Shown: positions 38,401 to 46,328 of the stretch, one piece after another
Position numbering within the stretch: position 1 is the stretch's first letter
How the letters are laid out: every line of letters starts with the position of its first letter
Origin: Hydractinia symbiolongicarpus
Lineage: Eukaryota > Cnidaria > Hydrozoa > Anthoathecata > Hydractiniidae
Length of the DNA stretch: 64,000 nucleotides
Direction: 5' to 3'
NCBI RefSeq assembly: GCF_029227915.1
Contig: NC_079885.1
Coordinates: 17,183,001 to 17,247,000, forward strand
Made by a program: the position numbers and the translations under genes
The notes under the pieces: model-generated
Database searches by the model: none
Seen by the model: only the letters and a program-made list of their open reading frames with translations
Told to the model about the DNA's origin: nothing

Positions 38401-41400
38401 ACACCAACATTTACACTAAATTCATCACTAAGTGAATCGTTAATCCTGACACGACTTCTAGCATTGCTGTACATAGACTGTACCATCGTAACTAGCCACT
38501 CATCCACACCTAATTTTCTCATAGCCAACCAAATAACTTTACGTGGCACTCTATCAAAATCTTTCTCTAAATCTACAAAGCTGTCTGAGTGAAAATATTG
38601 CATCTGCAGTGCCACGCCCTGGAACAAAACCAAATTGCATCTTATCTATATCAATTCTTTCTCTAAGTAACTTATCAATCACTCTTTCAATAACTTTCAT
38701 TACTTGATCAACCAACTTCAAACCTCTATAGTTACCTCTTTCTAATGTATCACCCTTGCCCTTGAAACAATTCACTATTACACTCGACTGCCACTCACTC
38801 GGAATAGCACCATCCTTTATAATCTGATTAGCAAGACTTGTAATAAGCTCAACTCCAATATATCCAGATGCTTTTACCATCTCTGCAACAATACCTGATA
38901 CTCCTGCAGCCTTGCCAATCTTCAATTTCCTAATAACCTCCACTAGGCATTCTGTCTTCATCTGCATAGATGTCCTTTCTACAACATCATCATCAGACAA
39001 ATTATCCTCATCCCAATCAAACTCAGTGTTAAGTAACCTCTGATAATAATTCTTCCAAGCTATCCTTTTCTCCTCCTCTGTGCTAGCCAAAACACCTTCA
39101 TCATTACGTATACACTTCTCACCTACAACATCTAAATTAGTCTTTTTCATTTGCTTTGCTATCTTGAATACCTCATTGCACTGGTCTTCCCTTCTTAACA
39201 TATCTGCAAATCTGTTTCTCTCTGCTTCTGATTTTGCCTTATCCACTGCTGTACAAGCACGGCGCTTAGCTTCTAAGTAAATATTTTTACTACCACCTGA
39301 CTTCCACTCTTTCCAAAGTTTCCTCTTTTCCTTTATACACTGGTCAACCTCATTATTCCACATTATTCCATTATTCCTCATTATTCCACCAACTTACATA
39401 TTATTAACTCCCAAATTTATCTACAGAAAGTAGTTAAGTCTGTGTAAAAGTGCTTGTAATAAGTAGCTTTGCCCACAATTGGCACTGTAACAATGTGATT
39501 GCTATATTCTTGGTTACACCTGTGGATGTGACTGTCTAAATTTTATTAACTTTCAAACCCTTATTTATTTCCTAATTTAAATATTATTTGACATGACTTA
39601 CCAAGCATAGTAAATGTTTTTCCAGAACCAGTTTGACCACTAGAACAAGATAAGATAATTTTAAACATACATAGACAAGATTGTTGGAATCTTTACAAGA
39701 AAATGGAAAGGTGTATATACAATGAATAAAGTCACAATAATGAAGCTAGAAAAGGTTTAAATGTCCACAAAAATATCCCAAAAGTTTTCTGAGTCCAAAA
39801 TCATAATCTATAGTAATAAGATAAAGCTTTCAAACTAAAAATCTAAAATATATTCGTTAAATGGTATTTCTAAGAAGTTGTTTATGATAAAAGCATGTTT
39901 TGTAAATAATATTTCTCTTTAATTTTCAATACATATAACCAGCAAAATATAAAAAAAAGCATAAAATATCTCATTTCAGCTGATTGTTCAAAATACTTAT
40001 GATGCTTATGAAGCTTACAGGCCCTTGTGAATTGCAGGCAGTGACGAGTTTGCACCCAATATTCATGTAGCAGTCAAATAGCACACATAAAATAATGTGC
40101 ATGGTTTCCTACAAAAGTATAATTACATTAACAGATACATGATATGATGTTCATGCTAAACATAAAATTCACAGACTGAAACTGAATATTTGAAAAATAT
40201 AAAGACGGCAAAAATTTATTTTGCAGTGTTTTACATGTTTTTATGGTTGCCATAGCATTGTTATAATGCAAGTATTGACGAAGTGACTGATCAACACATT
40301 TGGAACGTTCACCTCCAATCTTTTCCAACTTTTATTCACAGTGAAATGCTGGAACAAATTAATGCAATACAAAGAATATACTTGCATGCTATTAATTGTG
40401 AGCGCAGGTTTTTTAGGATGAAGGCAAGAAAGAATAAAAAATTTATCACTAATCAATATTTTACCTTATAAATTATTTTGTTGCATTTCTAATTCTTCGG
40501 CTAGCCGAAAGCCTATATAGGCAAAAGTTTGTGAAATAACTATCAATGTTTGGAAAAAATACCTGCCATGCTACTCTGCTACTTATTTCATTATTACAAT
40601 ACTATTCTAAACAAAAGAAAACATTTCTCCAGAGTTATGGTGCTACAGAAGTGTAAAAGGGATGTGCACAATTACTCTTTTAAGTAAAATTATGTCAACA
40701 TTAATTTTTAATTAAGATGGGAATTGGGAATTGTTATTCAGAATAACAAAGCTAAAAAAACGTGTTTACGAAAAAGAAAAACCAAAAAATACCAGTTATT
40801 TTTCTGATTGACGAATACTATAACTTTCAAAGGAAAATATTTTTTTGTGTGCCCTGTTTTGATGTTTAAAGGATCCCTTCAATTTTGTTCAACAATTCGT
40901 TGAAAGCACATTATTTTTTGAGAAATTAAAAAAACTGAAATACATCTATGTATTTCTATGGGCTGATGAGTCTTGACTTAAAAATGTTTGTGTTTGCTGC
41001 TGTCCCGCTGCATCAATAAAATTGCACCGTTGGAAAAGTGCTTCTTTGAAGGAAAGGGTAGTTAAAATGATAATGCATTATTTCTATAGCATGAGGACCA
41101 GTTTCAGCTATTATGATAATCTAGTAAACTCACATTCATGAAAAAATCTGTTATTCAATATATATTCAAGATGTATAAAATCATTAGGTTGGAGGATGGT
41201 TTCTTCAGGTACATTGGATAAAATATTGTAAAAAAAGCAATAAAGTAAATGAAAATAAATGTTGTCAGGGACAAACATGTGGACACCAAAATTGCGCTAC
41301 CTTATAAAGACTGCAAGAAAAGATGACTAATTGACTGAAGTTGAAAAGAGATCATTATGGTCCTGGGTTACACCACAAACAAAACCTGATTGTTACTTCG

Positions 41401-43117
41401 AATTTGTTGTGGTAACAATGGAAAACAGCCAACTATTAGAAATATAGTAGAAGCAAACAAAGCTGTTGTTGTATAGTGTCTTGTGTTTGCAAGTCTTTAA
41501 TGTACAAAACCTTTAAAAAGATTATTGCATATGCTGATGCTACACATCCAAGTTTGCCTAGTGGAACTTCTGAAGAAGCACAAATTTTACTTTTTATTTG
41601 CAAAGACTAGTTCCGGATAAATCAAAGAAACTATGATATCAGAAAAGAGGGCTCTAGTGATTTAGTAGATATTGGATAATGATTTGCTAAGTTTTTGGTG
41701 TGAGGAAAAGTCCTGAACAATCACAAGTCATAAGAACATCTTCAGAGCATTGCATCATCAATTTATCCGTTTAATTTTATGTTTTGTATTAGCCGCTTGT
41801 TCAATATCGTTTTTGTTACTTAGATATTGATTTAGCATGTGTAAATTCATTTAATAAAATTAAAAAATTGTACTTTTGGGAAATATTTAATTGTCTTAAA
41901 CAAATTGTGTATTTAAATTTTATTTAACTAACTTTTGTTAGTTTATCTAATATTATTTTGTCAATATGGATTAGCTTGTGTATAATTCATATAAAATTGT
42001 ACTTTTGGGAAATATTTAAATAACTTTCGAAAAATTTTTGTATAAAGAGTGTATGTATCAACTTTTGTATAATATTCTGAAGATGACTTTGGTAAAGTCA
42101 AAACATGTTAAAAATAAAACGTGTCGTAATTTTTATGAAAATCTTCAGAGTACCAATTGCATGTTGATATAGTCTGAATAAGAGAAATGCTGGAAATGGG
42201 TAAAACCAAAGCACAACAGATTCACACTAACCATTAACTGGTTGACTTATTAACAAAATCTGGCATATGGCAGCTGGTTGATCATTTTTAACCTTTGGTG
42301 ATTGTAAAAGCAACAGATTCTAAACAGTTTACTAAGATGACACCATCATATTATAAAAGTGTGCTTTCTTACAAGAATTTGATTGTATCAAGGAAAAAGC
42401 ATGCAAAAACTTAGCAGTAAACTACTTCAAAATCATAGACAACAAGACAAAAAACAAAAACCATCTTACACCCTCCAAGTTCAAAACTCAGAAAATATTT
42501 TTACTTTAACAGTACACTACAAAAATTAAGGAATTTTTTTAATTTATATAAAGATTTTTTTTAATGTTAGATCATAATTATTCTTAAAATGTAAATTCTG
42601 AATTATCTCCACTTTTACGAAATTTCACACATTCAGTTTCCATTATGAAGATAAACATGCTTTTTATTAAACTATTCTAAGTTAATATAGAAACATACTA
42701 AGCAAATATTGTTCCATTAAATCCGTTCACAAAAGCCTCAATGATACCCTTGCCAACAGTTGCAAATACTTCCTCCTATAATAGAAATAATACAAGCTTC
42801 ACAAAAACAAGACTAATCAATGAAGTATATCACATACAAAAAATAATCGAATTAAGTTTTAATATGAACTAAAATAATTTCATATCTTTAAAATTCATTA
42901 GGCTGAATCAAATGGTTAGACAAGAAAATGCACCTGTGTTGTCTCCATATGAGCCACATGATCGTAACTGAATTGTTTAGGTTCTGGTTTTGTAGCAATA
43001 GTGAGTGATTCAGGAGATGTAACTTCCAAACAAATACTGTTATCCACATTTCCTTCCAAAATCTGCTGGTGAGGTGGTCGTATTCTTACGTAAACTTTAA
43101 TATTATCCCCTTCATTG
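20323..43117 (-). CDS. KIF15: Kinesin-12 (KIF15-type) motor gene, nine exons, partial
   Basis: Joined exons (43117-42934, 42775-42699, 39639-39602, 36693-36593, 36518-36237, 34076-33969, 32486-32361, 31643-31585, 20474-20323; 1127 nt, about 375 residues) make a plus-end-directed microtubule motor domain without a stop. All junctions use AG and GT and keep phase. Motifs in order: [10 protein letters not shown] (first strand), GQTGSGKT (P-loop), [11 protein letters not shown] (switch I), [12 protein letters not shown] (switch II), [50 protein letters not shown] (neck). The stretch NKAVVNED then [18 protein letters not shown] and the FDHVA-like start fit KIF15/kinesin-12, which slides and holds spindle microtubules in mitosis. 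The ATG exon is upstream of 43117, and the long stalk is missing below 20323. This is an intact host gene, unlike the surrounding elements. Confidence 0.9.
20475..22036. other. Intronic sequence with one MITE
   Basis: Kinesin intron. Apart from the inverted-repeat element at 21048-21249 I see only AT-rich sequence. Confidence 0.5.
21048..21249. mobile_element. MITE, 35-bp terminal inverted repeats
   Basis: 21048-21082 and 21215-21249 are inverted copies with a few mismatches, both containing TAACAGGCAAAGTGGAT. The inside (TTATTGACGTCGCA, GACATGCATTTTT, GGCAAC) recurs at about 33290-33400, where the same CTTTGCCTGT end follows, so this is a repeat family. About 200 bp, no coding capacity. Confidence 0.8.
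22037..22321 (+). other. Short basic ORF before the polymerase, unknown
   Basis: 94 codons open, rich in Lys, Asn and Ile (for example [19 protein letters not shown]). It ends 12 bp before the polymerase frame. Could be an N-terminal extension of the polymerase or a small Polinton protein; I do not recognise it. Confidence 0.35.
22334..24055 (+). pseudogene. Polinton protein-primed DNA polymerase B, fragments
   Basis: The N-terminal region (22334-22642) continues after a frameshift into [16 protein letters not shown] and LNFDGIEF, patterns of Polinton polymerases upstream of the exonuclease/palm parts. A Cys/His finger lies at about 23080-23150. Then come [15 protein letters not shown] (23189), [15 protein letters not shown] (23356), [20 protein letters not shown] (23578) and a NTDS motif at about 23770 in the place of the DTDS metal-binding motif C. 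The segment expected between KNLVVVHI and NTDS is missing, an internal deletion. The final conserved part reaches 24055. At least five frame breaks; not functional. Confidence 0.82.
24052..24348 (-). other. Minus-strand ORF of unknown function next to the polymerase
   Basis: 99 codons, convergent with the polymerase and abutting it. Composition looks protein-like rather than random: Gly/Tyr-rich [14 protein letters not shown], then [18 protein letters not shown] and [14 protein letters not shown] do not recognise it. It may be a Polinton accessory gene or the end of a host-derived fragment. Confidence 0.35.
24540..24645. repeat. Perfect palindrome, 48-bp arms
   Basis: 24540-24587 and 24598-24645 are perfect inverted copies separated by 10 bp, with a further CGA/TCG pairing possible inside the loop. 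No base differs between the arms, unlike the eroded genes around it. Confidence 0.95.
24646..24839. other. Spacer between palindrome and integrase
   Basis: Contains GACGTTTCGACTG near 24700 followed by GGCCATTGTCAAG. On the minus strand this reads as a DNA-mobile-element 3'-tail type phrase (CTTGACAATGGCC...GTCGAAACGTC). No gene. Confidence 0.35.
24840..25960 (-). pseudogene. Polinton-type DDE integrase, fragments
   Basis: On the minus strand the parts run from about 25700 (VRPVCR-like decay of the first core strand) through [12 protein letters not shown] (about 25590), then 25527-25222 with [20 protein letters not shown] and [15 protein letters not shown], where the Glu of VERFNRTL is the last catalytic acid. 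A C-terminal remnant at 25076-24840 shows [20 protein letters not shown]. The [13 protein letters not shown] pattern is typical of Polinton integrases. The first two acidic residues are in damaged sequence. The integrase would join element ends to target DNA. Confidence 0.75.
25961..26600 (-). other. Polinton flank with short charged ORF (26046-26249)
   Basis: 67 codons on the minus strand ending [14 protein letters not shown], charged and probably helical. It lies directly upstream of the integrase in the same orientation. Not recognised. The rest is AT-rich without signal. Confidence 0.3.
27420..28720. repeat. Strongly diverged tandem-like array
   Basis: A loose unit recurs about every 80-200 bp: ACATTTTGTGTTAA-like, then GGCGAGGAAGGACC-like, then TGCAATAT...GAAAT.ACTGATTTTTGTTG-like. 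Clear instances of GAGGAAGGACC-like sequence occur near 27930, 28025, 28230 and 28420, and ACTGATTTTTGTTG-like sequence near 27865, 28048 and 28255. Units are too diverged to fix an exact period by eye. No coding capacity. Confidence 0.55.
28721..29158. other. AT-rich spacer
   Basis: No gene. Near 29110-29190 the phrase TTTTATGATTTT recurs four times (simple local duplication). Confidence 0.4.
29159..29407 (+). other. Short ORF before the capsid-like gene, unrecognised
   Basis: 82 codons. The second half ([20 protein letters not shown] ... [15 protein letters not shown]) looks protein-like and ends 8 bp before the capsid-like region. It might be the end of another Polinton virion-type protein; this is only a positional guess. 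Confidence 0.3.
29415..30560 (+). pseudogene. Polinton major capsid-like protein, fragments
   Basis: Segments follow the order of Polinton double-jelly-roll major capsid proteins: [19 protein letters not shown] (about 29494), then after frame changes [17 protein letters not shown] and SIDDFGKGY (about 29570-29660), [12 protein letters not shown] (about 29768), 29851-30470 with [43 protein letters not shown] and ASWIDFRTT ... [17 protein letters not shown], and finally [19 protein letters not shown] at about 30487-30545. At least four breaks. These genes are why Polintons are suspected of having a virion stage. This copy is inactive and is described only. Confidence 0.72.
30540..31125 (+). pseudogene. 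Polinton A32/FtsK-type packaging ATPase, fragments
   Basis: P-loop TGCGKT at about 30578-30595 followed by [20 protein letters not shown], then after a stop [12 protein letters not shown] (30736), Walker B-like [10 protein letters not shown] (about 30799-30830) and [19 protein letters not shown] (about 30871). A remnant to about 31125 keeps [16 protein letters not shown]. These are motifs of genome-packaging ATPases of the HerA/FtsK superfamily in Polintons and large DNA viruses. It sits directly after the capsid-like gene, overlapping its end in another frame, a normal Polinton neighbour. Two or more frame breaks. Confidence 0.75.
31131..31400. other. G-rich stretch after the ATPase
   Basis: Unusually G-rich on the plus strand compared with the rest of the intron (GAGATG/GTGAGATG phrases repeated). 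No coding pattern. May be non-coding Polinton or another element's end. Confidence 0.35.
31401..31500. repeat. Inverted repeat, 37-bp arms with one mismatch
   Basis: 31401-31437 pairs with 31464-31500; the loop is 26 bp. One mismatch (CCTC against AAGG position). It lies 85 bp from a kinesin exon and about 270 bp past the Polinton ATPase remnant. Confidence 0.92.
31501..31584. other. Intron start next to kinesin exon
   Basis: Contains the minus-strand donor GTAACTT directly below 31585. Nothing else seen. Confidence 0.5.
31585..31643 (-). CDS. KIF15: KIF15-type exon: [12 protein letters not shown]
   Basis: 59 nt. Encodes [19 protein letters not shown] and two bases of Arg. The following intron (31584-20475) is about 11.1 kb and holds the broken Polinton. 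Confidence 0.92.
31644..32360. other. Kinesin intron, nothing else seen
   Basis: AT-rich intronic sequence without repeats or genes that I can support. Confidence 0.5.
32361..32486 (-). CDS. KIF15: KIF15-type exon: [12 protein letters not shown] to LTFILR
   Basis: 126 nt, phase 0. Encodes [20 protein letters not shown] through [12 protein letters not shown], ending AGG|GTATGA. Confidence 0.92.
32685..33714. mobile_element. About 1-kb MITE-like element with inverted ends
   Basis: The left end (ACTAGTCGATAAGGCTCGTG, then GAGAAATCCACTTAGGCAGAA) is mirrored at the right end (TTTGCCTAAGTGGATTTTTT, then CACAGCCTGATTGACTAGT). The same right end recurs at about 34722-34762 and a related left end at about 35882-35930. 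Inside, about 32800-32930 and 32945-33085 are diverged direct copies (both with GATCAAGAAAATGTATA). The internal 33290-33400 block is shared with the MITE at 21048. No ORF of element type. Confidence 0.7.
33969..34076 (-). CDS. KIF15: KIF15-type exon: switch II
   Basis: 108 nt, phase 0. Encodes [19 protein letters not shown], the switch II region. Confidence 0.93.
34077..36236. other. Kinesin intron with MITE ends and fragments
   Basis: Holds a MITE right end at about 34722-34762, a body fragment (about 34840-35290) similar to 32990-33400 with an inverted CAGACAGA/TCTGTCTG pair around 35215-35260, and another MITE end at 35882-36140. No gene. Confidence 0.55.
36237..36518 (-). CDS. KIF15: KIF15-type exon: switch I
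   Basis: 282 nt, both ends phase 0. Contains [13 protein letters not shown] and [18 protein letters not shown] (switch I). Confidence 0.93.
36593..36693 (-). CDS. KIF15: KIF15-type exon: [14 protein letters not shown]
   Basis: 101 nt. Encodes [18 protein letters not shown] and [15 protein letters not shown]. The DNF-H-LRGVIPR pattern is characteristic of KIF15. Confidence 0.92.
36694..37788. other. Kinesin intron, AT-rich
   Basis: A direct duplication of a roughly 35-bp phrase (GCTGTTTTGAAA-TTATA) spans 37760-37818, immediately beside the LINE copy. Phrases such as ATAGCCTTT.TTTAGCACTGGTGAATTA also occur twice (37370 and 37605). No gene. Confidence 0.5.
37789..39385 (-). mobile_element. LINE copy in kinesin intron (RT and zinc finger), degenerate
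   Basis: Minus-strand frames 39381-38554, 38633-38229 and 38211-37789 cover the linker before RT (charged helical, [16 protein letters not shown]), RT motifs [54 protein letters not shown] and [12 protein letters not shown] (catalytic YADD), then the PHD-like finger [20 protein letters not shown] and [16 protein letters not shown] deletion of about 14 codons near 38600 and a frame change near 38220 disrupt it. The 3' end (C-terminal part and tail) and the 5' endonuclease part are absent. It lies in the same direction as the host gene. Same family as 59505-61195, whose ORF is longer and open. Confidence 0.85.
39602..39639 (-). CDS. KIF15: KIF15-type micro-exon with P-loop
   Basis: Only 38 nt, too short to stand out as an open frame. 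It completes the Tyr codon and encodes [12 protein letters not shown], the ATP-binding P-loop. Flanks are TTCTAG and GTAAGT on the minus strand. Confidence 0.92.
39640..42698. other. Kinesin intron, about 3.1 kb
   Basis: No gene. Two copies of ATTGTACTTTTGGGAAATAT lie near 41866 and 41996 within a diverged duplication of about 130 bp. Just after, CTGAAGATGACTTTGGTAAAGTCAAAAC (in two pieces, near 42074-42102) resembles the phrase found at the 3' end of Penelope-like and LINE elements, compare 59318-59345, so a retroelement 3' remnant is likely. Confidence 0.45.
42699..42775 (-). CDS. KIF15: KIF15-type exon: [15 protein letters not shown]
   Basis: 77 nt, phase 0 to phase 2. Encodes [19 protein letters not shown] and NGTIFA, leading into the P-loop exon. 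Confidence 0.9.
42934..43117 (-). CDS. KIF15: KIF15-type exon: N-terminal motor strand
   Basis: 184 nt. Starts after a pyrimidine-rich TTTTTTAG and encodes [15 protein letters not shown] to HMETTQ, ending CAG|GT. An in-frame ATG exists at 43143, inside the apparent intron, so a start there is possible but less likely than a separate first exon. Confidence 0.9.
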
Positions 43118-44402
43118 CTAAAAAACAAAAAAACTAACATCATATTTTAAGAATTAGCTTTAACCAATACTGACTGAAATTTAAACAATAACACAAAGCC
43201 GGAAAAATGGCTAACTATTCTGATTTTTGACCTACCTATTGTAACCAGCATAACTTGAATTAATGTTTTCTAAAAAATACATACACGTTGGTTTACTATA
43301 AAGGTTACAAAATCATTCTGTCACACATCTAGTGTAGGTTAAAGGTTTTTGTTGTTATGTGCAAAACAAATTGATGAAAGCAGAGCAAAAAGCTAAAAAA
43401 AAATTGTAATTAAAATTTTATAGGATGGTTCATTAAAAACAATAATGCAAATCCTATTATTTGGTTTAAATCCCCCTAAAGGTAATGTAAAGTCATCACC
43501 TCCTCAATGCAATCAGCGGTCAATTTTAAATCCCAAAAATAAAAATTTAACTATGACAGCTAAGTTCAAGCACATTTGTGGTAAAGTGTAAAAAAACACC
43601 TTACTAAACTTTCTTCTTGTGTCTTATGGTGTTAGATATTACACATGTCATTATATTTACATAACATTGTATGCTTATGACAAGTTGTTATTGTCACAAA
43701 AAAGTGTTCTTAAATTTTTATTTATTATGCGCAACACACTGTATAAAAATATATGTCAAAATAGTTTCTTATGACAAAGTTTTAAAAAACAAAATTGGAA
43801 AACACTTTAATTTTTATTATTAACTTCTTAACGTTTGTTTTATAAGAAACCACTACTTAAAGCAACACAGGCTATATTGTTTTTTGCATTCTTTTAAAAC
43901 GAGCATCTCAGAACTTTATTAAATTCCCTTTTTGTGGGATTATCCAAAATGAAACAGGGATTATTACATGTGAAATCTTATCCTGAGACGAGTTTCATCC
44001 TGGGATGAGTTCAACCGTCTCTAGTGAAAATCCTCGCAACATTTACACGTTTCAGGCAGGATGAAATTTCTTCCCAGGATAAAATCTAATCCTGGGATGA
44101 GATGAAGAAAAAAATGCATGTAAATACTTTAATGTATTTCATCCTGGGATGAGAATGTTGAATGTACACTTTTTCACACTCTGTAAACATGATTTTAAAT
44201 ATAGGAGCCATGAAAACATTTCCTTCATTTTATCTATATCTTTATCAATATCTAGCCAATGCTGTGTTTCTAACAAAAACAGCTTCTCTCAGAAGAATTA
44301 CATTTTTTCTATGTTGCTCAGCTAGTTGTACTAATAATACTATATGCAACTGTAACAGAAGAAATGCTATAGTTAAACTAGTAGATATAATTGTAATATA
44401 AC
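43118..44402. other. Upstream of the second kinesin exon
   Basis: Should contain or lead to the ATG exon and promoter of the kinesin gene, but none could be identified by reading. Three copies of CATCCTGGGATGAG or close variants lie at about 43997, 44090 and 44140. Confidence 0.4.
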
Positions 44403-44572
44403 AATAGCGTTCATTTTGAGGGCAATATCTTTATTTACCGCCCGCAGAGTGAAATTTTCATCCCAACAGTACGCATGATGCGAAGCAGATGGTGAAAATG
44501 AGAGTGAAGGGCTGAAAATTTCACTCCAAGGGCAAAGTAAATAAAAATATTGACTGAAAAATTAATGCTATT
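44403..44572. mobile_element. Hairpin MITE, about 170 bp
   Basis: The two halves are diverged inverted copies of about 60 bp: AATAGCGTTCATTTT ... AGTGAAATTTTCA against TGAAAATTTCACT ... AATTAATGCTATT. Between them are only about 45 bp. The whole element can fold into one hairpin. No coding capacity. Confidence 0.75.
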
Positions 44573-44877
44573 ACTATTATAACTTATTTCAATATCTTTA
44601 AAGCAAAGTTGTTGTTTTTTTGTTTTTTTCGTATCTCAAAATTTCTGAAAGTAGCCGTAACAGTAATCATTTTTGAATACTTTTTTTAAGAAAACCAAAT
44701 TTGAGAAAACTAAAAATCAAATAAACAAAAGGAATCATTTTAATTATTAAAAAGTGCAATTATTATTAAAAAAAACATTTGTACAATTTTAACTAATAAA
44801 TAAATTAATTATATAAACCTTAGTATAAACCTTATAATATTGTAACAAGCAAAAAAATAATATGTCAAAATATAAAG

Positions 44878-46258
44878 TTATGCAGCATGATTGTTTAGAA
44901 AATCCTTGAAAATTGATGGCGCAGTTCCATTTGGCATCACAGACTGTATCAAAGATTTGTGGGTCTTGTTAGGATTTATTTCCACATCCACAATTGAAGG
45001 TGATGTTGAGGTTGAAGGTGATGTTGAGGTTGAAGAGGACGACGAGGTCGAAATAGTTGGCAAGAGAGATCTTGTCAAAATTTGAGAGCTCTTTCTTTTC
45101 TGCTCATCTGAATCTGAGAAGATGTAATGAGATAATGTAGACTCGCTCTTGTGCTTGGTAATAGAGCAAATCTGTTGGGTGTCATCTCCAGCATGATACA
45201 GATTTCAACTGTAGAAGCTCGCACAAAATGAATGGTGTAGATTTTGCTTAATCCTGCTTTTTTAGAAATCTGCTTCATGGTATTGACAAGAGTGTTCTTA
45301 CCGATGACTCCCTTAGTGTACCATTCTTCATTTGAAAATGTTTTCTTAGCTTTAGCAAACAATACTGGATTTTGAGAATTGAGCTTTTCAACATAGAATT
45401 CAAAGGCTCGAACAGGATCAAGAGGATTTGTATCTACTTCATACATTCTTACATCACTGTAATCCTGAGCACTTTGTTTATAGCCCCCAGAATTGTTTTT
45501 TGTACTCTCTGTAACTATCACCTCTAAATATTGATTCCCTTGGGCATCCATTTTTACCAGAAAATGTTCCTTTTGCAGGTCTCTCCAGCCTTCTCTTCCA
45601 CGTCTTCCAAAGTGGAAACAAAGTTGAACCAAATATACTCTTGCAATTTTACAGGATCGGTTAAACAATTACTGAAATAAATTTTCAATAACTCCATATC
45701 TTCTTTGGCATCGAATGTTTGTGTTGCGGTTTCTTGTTGTGTGTCTTTTAATACATTTTGCATCCAGGAGCAGCAAACATTTCGTTTGCTGTTGTGAATT
45801 CGCGATCAGCAACGATGCTCATACTCCTTGAGTATGGTGGAGAAATGAGAGTTCTGTTAATGGCTGCTCGAATTCCTACAAGTGAACTAGGGGTCAGCAT
45901 CTTGTTGGAATCGGTTGTTACTTCAGCATAAAACTTTCCTAATGTTTAGTTGAATGCTTCAGCAGTTAGGGTTTATTTTGATATCTCTTTTTTCCATCCA
46001 TCTTCCAAACTTGTTAAATCCCCAGGCAGTGCTTCTTTTGGTGTTTTGTGGTTTAGAATCGATCACTAGCTTATCTTGCTCATACTCAACCAAATCAGAA
46101 TTTTGACTAGAAATTAACACACCAAAATCAAATTCTTTTTTCTTGTCCTGATCTTGTGCCATTTTGCTGCTGTTGTTTCTCAGCAGATTTTTTTGTTTTG
46201 TTTTTTGTCTCCGAGAAACAAAAAATTTGAATGTTCGATCGAATAAAACAGAAGACAT
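44878..46258 (-). pseudogene. Crypton/KIAA1958-type tyrosine recombinase, frameshifted
   Basis: Minus-strand frames in order: 46258-45959 (WGFNKFGRWMEKRDI, the N-terminal SAM-like part), then LGKFYAEV ... SLVGIRAAINRTL (about 45940-45850), 45763-45554 (LTDPVKLQEYIWFNF), 45668-45075 (FGRRGREGWRDLQKEHF with the first catalytic Arg; GVIGKNTLVNTMKQISKKAG; IHFVRAS matching the H-x-x-R motif), and in a shifted frame near 45150-45100 TKHKSESTLSHYIF, whose Tyr matches the catalytic nucleophile. The family joins DNA by tyrosine recombination and is known as Cryptons and their domesticated descendants (DUF3504 proteins). Frame breaks near 45960, 45620 and 45185 make it a pseudogene. No introns were seen. 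Confidence 0.72.
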
Positions 46259-46273
46259 TCTATTGTAGTTTGT

Positions 46274-46328
46274 GGGCCGATAACAACTTTACAACCCTGG
46301 AAGTGGGTTGTAAATCCATTATCGGCCC
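46274..46328. repeat. Double-stem inverted repeat
   Basis: Outer arms GGGCCGATAA (46274-46283) and TTATCGGCCC (46319-46328), inner arms TTTACAACCC (46288-46297) and GGGTTGTAAA (46305-46314). All four arms are perfect 10-mers; the structure is 16 bp past the start of the recombinase frame. Confidence 0.9.

Noticed and set aside
43120-43143. ATG at 43143 as the start of the kinesin protein
   Set aside because: The bases between it and 43117 are a pyrimidine tract ending in AG, a typical acceptor; the resulting MMLVFLFFS leader is unlike a kinesin N-terminus.
44891-45085. Acidic plus-strand ORF (EGDVEVEGDVEVEEDDEV)
   Set aside because: Antisense of the Ser/Thr-rich tail of the recombinase pseudogene.
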